A DNA stretch of 27,236 nt from Haplomitrium mnioides (Eukaryota > Marchantiophyta > Haplomitriopsida > Calobryales). Each line of letters opens with the position of its first letter. The stretch's first letter is position 1. The stretch lies in NCBI GenBank assembly GCA_049999725.1, contig JBNGIS010020597.1:1-27236 (forward strand), written 5' to 3'. Both the position numbers and the translations under genes were made by a program. The notes under the pieces are model-generated. The model ran no database searches and was not told the DNA's origin. It saw nothing but the letters and a program-made list of their open reading frames with translations. This document shows, one piece after another, positions 10,245-18,570 of this stretch.

Positions 10245-11450
10245 TGGGGACAATCACACACTATATTGTCTATTTGGTTGCAATTGTAGCAACTCTAGCC
10301 TTAAGGCAAACGAATAGGCTGATCTTGATACCTAGCTTGTTGTGGTGCATACTACTATTGGTACATACGCATTGGAGCTTAATATTGTGATGGCCATTGA
10401 GGAGTAAGTGTTTAAGAAACTGGTTGTGGATATTGAATCATCATCTAGTTTACCTCTAGAGCCGATTGAGTCGTAGTGGCTTTAATGCGTCACCTGACAT
10501 GGCAGATGTTGTTGGCCTAATTGGATGAAAGATAAATGTCACACCATGAATTAGAAGAGCAAGCTTCTAGCGGTGAAGGTTGCTTGCTATACTGGGTGCA
10601 CCATACATTTGAGGTAGATGAAGGAAGAGTTGGTGTGGGACTAGAATTCACCATTTGAAACTTTAAATTTGAAATCTGGTCTGTAAGTCATGAGGTGACT
10701 TTAGCCAGCTTTTTTTCTAACTTAGAGTTGGAGGCAATAGACAAAGCATATGGAAATTGAGACGAGTGAGGCACAACCAATGAAGTAGTGACGGGAGACT
10801 AGGCATGGATGAATATGATTGCGAATGATTGGGTATAGAAGAGGAAAAGGAGGGAAATTGATCCCAACAAAGCAACACTTTCTCATAAGAGGTTTCTAGT
10901 TGAATGGATCACTCTAGTGTTTGGAGATCCTGAAGCAACACATGCTCCTAAATTACATTCAGAAGGCTTTTAATGAAGAACCCGATTTAATCATCATTGA
11001 GGGGAGGAGTTCTTTGCTTGCTCACAACAACCTTAAAAGGATTCCTATAGTCTTGTATTGATTCATCCACATACATCTTAATACAAAATAAAAATTTCCC
11101 AGGCATGATCAAAATAGTAAGCAGAACAAATCTATCGAAGAAAGAAATTTGAAGATCAGGCCACGAATGCACAACAACTACTTCACAAAAATACCAATTG
11201 ATGGCATCGCCATCCAACATTGTAGGAAGTTGAAACTGAGGATGTCTTTGAGATTTCCAGTAGCTGCAGCTACAACTAGGAATCTATTCATGTGGGTGTC
11301 CGCATCAACACTATCCACAACCATCTGGCTTGTGAATTTCAAACATGAATATCGAGATGGCTGGGTGGGGAGAAAAGCCATGGTGATAGAAACCATGATG
11401 AGTTTGGAGGAGGTATGCAACTTTTTCAAGTCAATCAACATAGATGACTT
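10245..11450 (-). pseudogene. Ty3/gypsy gag with degenerate zinc knuckle (element 1)
   Basis: From right to left: VDADTHMNRFLVVAAATGN (about 11310-11250), then after a frameshift near 11220 LDGDAINWYFCEVVVVHSWPDLQISFFDRF and ESIQDYRNPFKVVVSKQ, the typical retrotransposon capsid pattern (L.G.A..W..........W.....F...F). Further on, CYNCNQIDNIVCDCP (about 10246-10293) is a CCHC zinc knuckle in which the His has become Asn. Between them (10320-10900) only broken frames remain. Gag would form the virus-like particle and the knuckle would bind RNA; this copy cannot. Confidence 0.65.
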
Positions 11451-11829
11451 GAGAGACGTAAGAGATTTTGGTAGGGAAGGAGGAGGGACTTGTACACAAT
11501 GAGGCGAATATCATTCAGATCGAGTAGAGGGATTGGAAGGTAGCCTCATACATAGACATAGATTAAGGTGTGTTTTGGGCAGTAGATGTCAGAATCTGAA
11601 TTGTCCCTTTATTGCCACAGAAGAAGGGGGAGAATAGAAGCAACAAGCAAGTGTCTCCCTTGACCGCAATACCAATGGGAAGAAATAGAGTATGGCACTG
11701 GTAGAATAATTAGTAAGAAACTAATGTCACAACTAAAACAACAAGTTAATATGTGGACAAATACTAAGGAGCTGATTAATTTGGTGTTTTTTGTTTTCGA
11801 ATTTTTCAAGTAGAGGAGAAAAAGGTATG

Positions 11830-12080
11830 ATGGTGTAATGCAAATTGAGTACAAGGAGGCTATTGCAATGTAAAACAAGAGAGGCTAGCACGATTTCGAG
11901 CAAATGAGGCTACCAGAATGTGGAGGAAGGAACGCTACTGCAATGTTGAGCAACACAACATCTAACCCAAAGCACAAAAAGAGAAAGCTAACGCAATTTG
12001 AGTAGAGCGACCACAATCTCTGAGCAAACTAACGTAATGTTTGGGAGAGCAAACGTAATTTCTAGCAAGTCAAGAACAAA
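11830..12080. repeat. Degenerate short tandem repeat in element 1 leader
   Basis: Words of the type GAGGCTAnnGCAATnTnGAGCAA recur about seven times, with spacing of roughly 30-40 bp (for example GGCTATTGCAATG, GGCTAGCACGATTTCGAGCAA, GCTAACGCAATTTGAG, ACTAACGTAATG, CAAACGTAATTTCTAGC). It lies upstream of gag, in the untranslated leader of the gypsy element. Confidence 0.5.
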
Positions 12081-12890
12081 GCAATGACAACAAGTTGGGC
12101 ATCTAAAACCACTGAGAGAAGGTGCAATTGAAGCAAGGCAATCTGGGGCACTTCTCTAAGGGAGAAAGGAGTCAAAGGTGTTCACGAGTCAGGCTGGGAT
12201 ATCTTCAAAGCTTAAAAAGTCCAAAGGAATCCAACTGGCCAACCACCACAAGATGTCTACTACCTCTAATCACATACGATACATGAACAAAGTCAGATCC
12301 ATATCACAAGTATTTGCCATTTTGGCATAGGACAACACTGTAAGTAGTGGCAATTCAATGTGATAAAGAACTGAGAAACATAAATTGAATGGGAATGGGA
12401 GTTTAGGCAAATAGAACTCAATAAAGGCAAGCAATTAGGCAACGAGAATTGAATGGAGGTAGAGGATTAGGCAACATTGCCATTGTTTCACATGGTTGGA
12501 GAGTATAATGGGAGGAACTCTCTCCGTGTGGTGAATGGGGGTAGAGAAGACCTTAGGGTTGGGCTATCTCTATAGTATAGTGGTTCTCGACTATGCAGTG
12601 GAAGATTGAACAGAGTAGGGGCTAAAAGAGGTTCTTTCTAGGGTGACGATCCAATCATCATTGACTTGACAAATATGTACTAACAAAAGCGGAATGTGTA
12701 TAAGGGAAGCACTAGTGATGAGTATTCGCGCAGGTGACAAGTCTAAGATAGTACTCATACTTATTAACGTTATGGATTAATAGACATGAGCTATTGAAGG
12801 TTTTCATTTGCAGGTCTAGAAGAAGGGATATGTTTCAAGGCTAAAAATTCTCCATATTAGGAACAAGAAAGGGATGTGAACAAGTATAGT
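12081..12890. other. Non-coding stretch, probable 5' end of element 1
   Basis: No open frame with a recognisable family motif, no RNA gene and no clear LTR boundary was seen. By position it should hold the leader and 5' LTR of gypsy element 1, but I found no primer-binding site (the reverse complement of TGGTATCAGAGC is absent). Confidence 0.3.
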
Positions 12891-13260
12891 AACTCTCAAC
12901 AACCGCTACTTTGAACTAGGAAGTGCTACATAGTTCATGTTTCATTAAGCATTTGCCAAAACCAATTGTCAAATTTTAGCATAAAAAATTATCAATTTGA
13001 TGCTAGTAACATTTTCTAGCAAAAGAGATGTGATTTTGTACATCCAAATTGCTCATTTCACGTACATATTGTTTAAAAAAATATTTTTGTGAATTTTATC
13101 AAAATTTCTTCTTTAAAATTGACGAGTATTAGCAAACAGAATATATACTAGATGTACAAGAAAAATGTTGTTAAATATTTTCAAAATTAACAATGATATT
13201 TTAAAATTCCAAAATTGATCAAAAAATTCAAATTTTATTAGAAACATATTCAATAAAAAA
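12891..13260. other. AT-rich spacer starting the right arm
   Basis: Counterpart of the left-arm spacer in reverse complement; the clearest match is in the first 50 bases. The rest is very AT-rich, with no gene seen. Confidence 0.45.
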
Positions 13261-13264
13261 AGAC

Positions 13265-13640
13265 ACTTAAGCGTGCAAAAACTTTGAACCATAGTCTTAA
13301 AGCTTATGCACACAAGGTTTGCTAAAGCTCATGTGCACTTGGAATGCTGAAGCTTATGCATGCATGGAATGCTAAAGCTTAAGCATGCAAGAACTTTGAA
13401 AAAGAACCCTATGGTGTATGTGTACAAGGATTTTTGAAGCCAATGTGAGACTATTCAAGCCTATATGCGCATGGACTACTAAAACCCATATATGCAGAGA
13501 CAACTAAAACCTAGATTTGCTTGGTTTGCTAAGGCCTATGCGCGCATGGACTACTAAAGCCCTTGTGAGCATGGATTGCTAAGGTCCATGGACGCAATGA
13601 CTACTAAAGCCCTTATGTGCATGGACTGTTGAAACTCATG
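13265..13640. repeat. Palindromic array A5 downstream of gene Y (right)
   Basis: About 12-13 degenerate units of about 28-30 bp, such as AAGCTTATGCATGCATGGAATGCT and AGGCCTATGCGCGCATGGACTACTAA. Read on the minus strand, the units share the GCATAAGCTTTA spacer of array A4, and the array begins about 200 bp past the Y stop, matching the left copy. Some cores have become CATGCATG, the plant RY/Sph word. Confidence 0.75.
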
Positions 13641-14514
13641 ATTGGAGAAAACTTGTACAAAATTCCAAATAAAAAAAGGAACTTCCATGCTATCATAGAC
13701 TTTGTTGCTAATTTTTACAAAAACCAATACATTTTGTTCAAAAATTATTTTTCAAAGAAAGTGTCTCATCAAAAAAATACTTAATAAATTTGATTTGGAA
13801 TGAAACAAGAATGAAGACCAATCACAAAATAATTTGTTAAAGAAATACTTTATTATTTTTGAAAAATACGTGAGTTTGCAGGTACAGCTTCAGCCTATCC
13901 TCTTCAGGAGGAATGGTCTTGTTTAAGTCAATGGCATGAAAAGCTTTGGCATCTACACCTGCAAAAGAATCTTGCCAAGACTTTCTTGTCCTAGAAATTG
14001 CAACAGAATCGTCAGATGCACCAGTAGTACCACAAGGGATAGGCTCCTTATGGTACGCATAAACAAATTGTGAGTCTGTCACATCAGATGGCAAAGAAGC
14101 CATCGTCAAAGCTCTTTAGAGAATAAAGATAGATTGACATCTATCATATTCAATGACAATGCAATTTTGCATCAACTTTAGAGCATAGACAAGACCTATA
14201 CCAGACCTAGAGCAAAGATCTAAGATCCAATCTTGCTTTGTTGACAAATGGTCTATAAAAAAGTTGTACAAAGCCTAAGGCTTTTGGTGCACATTCATAA
14301 GAGCATTATCTTCTGTTTGTTTAAGATTGGGCAAAACAACTAAACAATTGAAAACACTTTGCATAATTTGTCAAGGACGACCATTTGAATCATCAGATTG
14401 CAAGTTGAAGAGCTTGATGCTCCGCTTGCACTCATTGGTCCAGTAGCTCATAGTCAAGTACTCGTAAGCGTGAGAAATTCTAAGACCACTCAAATAATGA
14501 ATATTTTTTTTGTC

Positions 14515-14610
14515 CTTGTAGTTATAAAAAATAAATGAAATAAAGAAAAGAAAGCAAAGGAAAAATAAAATATATAAACTAAAATATGAAAAAATAAGAA
14601 TATAGTTTAC
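14515..14610 (-). other. Intron 3 of gene Y (right), 96 bp
   Basis: Donor CATCTT|GTAAAC at 14610 and acceptor ACTACAAG|GACAAA at 14515 on the minus strand. It sits at the same protein position as the 98-bp intron of the left copy, although the intron sequences no longer align. Confidence 0.7.
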
Positions 14611-15164
14611 AAGATGTTGTGGTCAATAGCATAGCAAGCCTCCAAAAGAGCATCCCCAATGATGCCAAATTGTTAAAAAGAATGGATTATCACAAAAGAC
14701 CAAAAATCAAAAGTTGTAATGGCCACAAAAGAAGAAACCATGTCAAAAATTTCATCCTTGGTGAAGGATTTGGAATCATCATGCTTGCATTCCTTAGGTT
14801 ATAACTACAAGGAATGTCAACAATCGCTAAAGTGAAACATCAAGAATTCACCAATTCCTTCAACTGTCAAGCATTAGCCTCCCTGTGGACTTGACAAAAC
14901 ACCATGTTGAGTCCATCGACATAGGACATTAAGTCCTTGTCTTTTCTTCATGCCCTTCTTTGGTTAGAGGGGCAGCAACTTCATTTTGCTTTCTTGCCTT
15001 CCCCTCTCTAGCTTTCTAGCAATGGAACAGAAAAGCATGAGGGTAGGATACAAGAGTAGAGGTCTGGTCTTGATTTTCATGGGCTTCTTCAACCCCCGAT
15101 CTCTTTTGCCCTTTGGCAATGACCATCAATTTGTGGCATGCTCCTATTTAAATGTTTTGTCCTC

Positions 15165-15370
15165 CTGTACACAACATAGAGGAAAGCATCAGAGGAGATA
15201 ACAAAAACAAAGACTTTGACTTTGAATAAGAACAACAGTCTATGCCTGCATGGACACTTGAGTCATTGTGTGAATGGACAAGACTCTTGAAGAGGATCGA
15301 CTTGATAACCTAAGAAAAAAATTCTATATAGCTTTAGTAAAAGAATTGAAGAATGGAAGAATAAACTTAC
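15165..15370 (-). other. Intron 2 of gene Y (right)
   Basis: Donor TTGTTG|GTAAGTTTAT at 15370 and acceptor TGTACAG|GAGGAC at 15165 on the minus strand, at the same places as in the left copy. It holds a short palindromic array (about 15235-15290). Confidence 0.65.
15230..15295. repeat. Palindromic array A6 (short) in gene Y intron 2, right copy
   Basis: Two to three units (AGTCTATGCCTGCATGGAC, GAGTCATTGTGTGAATGGAC). Equivalent in position to array A3, but contracted to a quarter of its length. Confidence 0.55.
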
Positions 15371-15609
15371 CAACAATTTCTCAAAACTCGAGTAAAATGA
15401 GGACATCTTTGACCCTTTAGTGTGGATGGGATACTCCATCCTTGCTTCCTCCTATGTGTTATAGTACACATTGGAGCAACAAGATTTTACCATCATAGCC
15501 AAAACTTTATGTCTCTTAAGTTCCCAATACATTTCTTCAATTGAAAGCTTCTCCAAGTGAAAGCATAGGATTTTTGCTCTATATTTGGTAATTAAAAGCT
15601 TCCTACTCA

Positions 15610-15850
15610 CTAGTCCATAGGTGCATGGACTAGGGAGTCCATGCGCGCCAAGATTCTAGAGTCCATCCGCGTATGGACTCAAGAGTCCATTCACCCAAAG
15701 ACACCAGACTCCATGTGCGCTTGGACCTGGGGGTCCATGCGCATATGGACACGAGAGTCCTTGCACGCATGGAATCAAGAGTCCATTTTCCCAAGGATAT
15801 CAAAGTCCATGCATGCTTGGACCTAGAAGTCCATGCGTGCATGGACTTTT
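15610..15850. repeat. Palindromic array A7 in gene Y intron 1, right copy
   Basis: About eight units of 27-30 bp of the form GAGTCCATGCGCGCATGGACT. The unit GGAGTCCATGCGCGCCAAGA lies near 15635. The end unit at about 15828-15849 is a nearly perfect palindrome. The HAWTSRSKHAWT-type open frames on both strands come from the repeat. Confidence 0.8.
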
Positions 15851-16259
15851 GAGCTACAAAAAAACTAAAACGATTGAAAAAACATTTATTGTAAGACTCA
15901 CCTTGCCGTCCTTGAAAGCTGACTGCAGATCCTTGGTGAAGATGTCTTGTGGCTTCATTTCATGGAAGCATAATTTCTTTGGTGAAGTCTTGAATAGGGT
16001 AATCGATGATTCGACTACACAAGCAGCCTCATGTTGGCTTTGTGCCATTCTCTTGAATCATCGTAATTTGAACAAAAATGCCCATGCTAAAATTTCCACC
16101 TTCACTGTGAAAAAGGTAAAGGTGATGGTCGATGTTCTTTATCATTCCACAATAAACTAGCAATTCCTAGGCTAGTTTTTGTGGATCTAGAACCTTCAAA
16201 ACATCCAAATACCTATAAGAATTTGGTTGATCTGGGGGAGTGTTGGCTTGTAATGCCAT

Positions 16260-16687
16260 TTTCTCCAAATTGTAAACTAGTAAAAATGAAGGACAAAAAT
16301 CTTACAAAAAAAAGTTCACAATGAATGAAAGGTAGAAAATGGCTAAATGACAAGAAATTGCAAAAACAATGATGACAAGAAAACAAAAACTTGAAAGTGA
16401 ATTCGTGACAATGGAAAGAAGTTTTCTATTATTGCTCCTTTTCCACCAAAGTTTCAAAAAACACGTTTTCTCGCCAAAAAATGATTTGCAAAGCTCTTGA
16501 CACGTAGGTTCGCATGGTGCAAAATAAAGTTAGTATATAAATCATTGCTTTTTTTTGTCTTCCGATTTCTTTTTTTCTTTTCCTTTATAAAAATTTCACA
16601 ATTTTATCGTTTTGTGAAATTTTCTTCAAAAGCATATTTTTTGGATATATTAGTAGAAGTTGAGAATATTTGTTAAAATATTTTCCT

Positions 16688-16718
<31 letters not shown>
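16260..16718. promoter_or_regulatory. Divergent intergenic region between genes Y and X (right copy)
   Basis: Reverse-complement counterpart of 1325-1779. TATATAAA at 16534-16541 faces gene X at a place equivalent to the TATAAAG of the left copy. The TATA-like box toward Y is not conserved (AGCAATAATAG instead). It contains the 22-bp block identical in both copies, and just before ATG 16719 a run of 31 A. Confidence 0.5.
16492..16513. promoter_or_regulatory. Conserved 22-bp intergenic block, right copy
   Basis: Reverse complement of 1526-1547 without a mismatch. It contains GACACGTAG, with the ACGTG core on the other strand. It lies about 20 bp upstream of the TATA-like box of gene X. Confidence 0.5.

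Positions 16719-16719
<1 letters not shown>
16689..16719 (+). repeat. A(31) homopolymer abutting the gene X start codon
   Basis: Thirty-one consecutive A, the last being the A of the ATG. The left copy has no such run before its start. Simple-sequence expansion, or possibly a scar of a poly(A)-tailed insertion; no target duplication is evident. Confidence 0.8.
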
Positions 16720-16723
<4 letters not shown>

Positions 16724-18570
16724 TAGATTTTTCAAAGGCAAGAAGAGGTTAGACATTCAAGATTCATGTTCGTAGAAAAATGTGACTTTTGGCGAGAAAC
16801 TTGAGATAGTTTCAAAGTGGATTTTTGAGGAGATAAGTGATGGAATACCTAAAGTATCAAGTGTGATGGCAAGTACTTTGGAGAAAAAGATGGCTTTTGT
16901 TGAATTCATTACATCTACCTAAGAAGATCGAGCAAGAGAACCCTATGCACGCATAGGATCAAGGATTGAACTCTATGCGTGCATAGGATCAAGGATTCGA
17001 CCTTATGCATGCATAAGATCAAGGAGTGAACCTAATGCACACATAGTATCAAAAGCAAAAAAACTTGCACACACAAAGGATCAAAGAGAGAGAACCCATT
17101 GCGTGCATATGATCCACAACTCAACCCTTTGCACACACAGGATCTTTATTGTTTTTCAAGTGGTCAAAGTTGAGTCTTTCTTTTGACTTCTTATGACCTG
17201 AAGGCTAGCTCTGGACTTTAATTGAATTCTATTCTAATCTTATCTATTCTATTCTATTCCAACATATCAACAAAAAGACTTTCAAGAAAGAAATTCCAGA
17301 TGGTTGTAGACCTTTTTCGTCCTCATGAGATGAAGACCACAATGCTCAAGATCCAAATGTGTTTGTTCAAAACACAAAAACTATAGAATTAGTGGACTGT
17401 TTCAAATTTGGAGATGATTTGCTTTCACTGATGGCACCACTCAAACAACGAGTGATTTCTAATCAAGTTGGATCTTTCAATGAGATTGGGAAATCTTTTA
17501 GAAACCGAATTCAATTGGAGGAATCTTTAGATGATAGTTTAGGGAATAATTCTAGCAAAGAGTCTCAATCAATCAACATTTTGTTGAAGCTATTGCTTAG
17601 AGCACCGATTGTTTTACAAAAACATTTCATAATGTTCAAGATATTGATGAACATTCTGTTTTGGCATGGTCTAGTTCTCACAATTTTCAAGGTGGTCTAC
17701 ATCTATCAAACACTTATTTCGAATGAACAAATAGTGTCATTGATGATGCTCAAGATCTCTAAGAAGATGAATTATCTTTGAAGGTTGGATTCGCCTACAG
17801 ATCAAATCAACTAACAATATATAAGAATTCTTTGTTTGGGCCAAAACCTAAACAGGTAAACACTTTACGTGAAAATTCTTTTAGGAAAGTCCATCATGAT
17901 GAGAGCTTTGTGAAGAAAAATCTCAATCCCACATCAATTTTGAAATTGAGGAGAATTTTATGTTGTCGAAATAATTGTTTGTCATTGTGTAAGACATATT
18001 TTTTGAGAGCTATGAAAGAAACGTATTTTGGACAAAGCATGAAGAATCGAGATATCACATTGCAGTAAGAAACACCAAGAAAAGACTCCCATATTGAGAA
18101 TTGACTCACTCTGCCTAGCGGTACCATTGTTTGTAGAAGAGCTTTCAAATTAATATTATCACTACGAAATGATAGCATTCAAAGGATTAAAAATCTCAAG
18201 AATGCAAATTCTAGAGACATTTTTGGAAATAGAGAACTCTCTGTTAAAGGAGCATTTGTGTGTGAATGGATGGACAATTGTTCTTTAGGGACACTGTGAG
18301 AGAATGCCAACTCACAAAGTTTTTAACTTGCTTGATAATTTTACACAATAGGAAGTTTATGACTTCTAGACAACTTATTTGAAAGAGAAATATCCTAGTT
18401 GCACTCTTAGTTTTTTGGCTTTTACAACACATTGGAGAACTCATTTTCCAAATGTTAAAATTCCAAAACAAAATAGATTTGTTGTTTGTAAAACTTACGA
18501 AGAAATAAAATCATTGCGAGAAAAATCCATCTTGGAGTCTGACAAAGATAACAAGTTTCTTCTCTTTTGA
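16719..18570 (+). pseudogene. Gene X, right copy: broken transposase-like gene
   Basis: Start ATG 16719 (MARFFKGKKRLDIQD). The first block ends near 16925 and is followed by array A8. Coding resumes near 17142. Blocks visible in order: LGNNSSKESQSINI, KNSLFGPKPKQVNTL, CCRNNCLSLCKTYF (about 17960), SGTIVCRRAFKLILSLRNDSI (about 18123-18180), RMPTHKVFNLLDNFTQ and KYPSCTLSFLAF-THWRTHFPNVKIPKQNRF (about 18390-18480), ending at TGA 18570. A Cys cluster, then a VCRRA-type segment, then W..HFP.V.IPK.NRF is a layout I recall from DDE-transposase-like proteins of plants and invertebrates. The acidic catalytic core would follow, but nothing readable remains after 18570. At least six in-frame stops or shifts. 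More complete than the left copy, but dead. Family assignment is inference. Confidence 0.55.
16935..17145. repeat. Palindromic array A8 inside gene X intron, right copy
   Basis: About seven units of 27-30 bp, such as CCCTATGCACGCATAGGATC and ACTCTATGCGTGCATAGGATC, with the spacer AAGGATTGAA. The same spacer occurs in array A1 of the left copy, so array and spacer belong to this intron of the unit. Confidence 0.75.

Larger units (their letters stand above)
6394..12890 (-). mobile_element. Decayed Ty3/gypsy-type LTR retrotransposon (element 1)
   Basis: Reading the minus strand from right to left gives gag (about 11441-10900), a degenerate zinc knuckle (about 10246-10293), a protease-like region (about 9043-8720), reverse transcriptase (about 8530-7727), RNase H (about 7700-7260) and integrase (about 6969-6394). 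RT before integrase is the Ty3/gypsy order. Every domain is split by stops and frameshifts. I find no pair of direct long terminal repeats and no primer-binding site within the interval, so the ends given are those of recognisable sequence. It lies exactly between the two inverted X-Y units. Confidence 0.75.
13837..16259 (-). pseudogene. Gene Y, right copy: ParB-methyltransferase gene, deleted and decayed
   Basis: Start at ATG 16259 (MALQANTPPDQPN). The N-terminal domain (YRYLDVLKVLDP, then LYLFHSEGGNFSMGIFVQ) aligns with the left copy. After intron 15901-15603 (FKDGK|GTGAGT) the next exon, 15602-15371, matches only the last part of the left ParB-containing exon (RHKVLA.MVKS ... FYSSFEKLL). 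About 1.3 kb, including the ParB-like region, is missing. Exon 3 (about 15164-14611) holds the altered motif IV VDIPCSYNL. After a 96-bp intron comes KNIHYLSGLRISHAYEYLT, then VHQKP.ALYNFF, then WILDLCSRSGIGLVYALKL, where the motif I FSGSGT of the left copy is lost. The C-terminal frame is open to 13837 (TMASLPSDVTDSQFVYAYHKEPI) and fits the left tail. Several in-frame stops confirm a pseudogene. Confidence 0.6.

Noticed and set aside
6395-12940. The matching blocks at 6395-6440 and 12893-12940 as long terminal repeats of gypsy element 1
   Set aside because: They are in opposite orientation; LTRs must be direct repeats. They fit the inner ends of the inverted arms.
970-17145. The repeat arrays as CRISPR arrays
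   Set aside because: Repeats are degenerate and palindromic, spacers are short and repeated rather than unique, no cas genes are present, and the DNA is eukaryotic.
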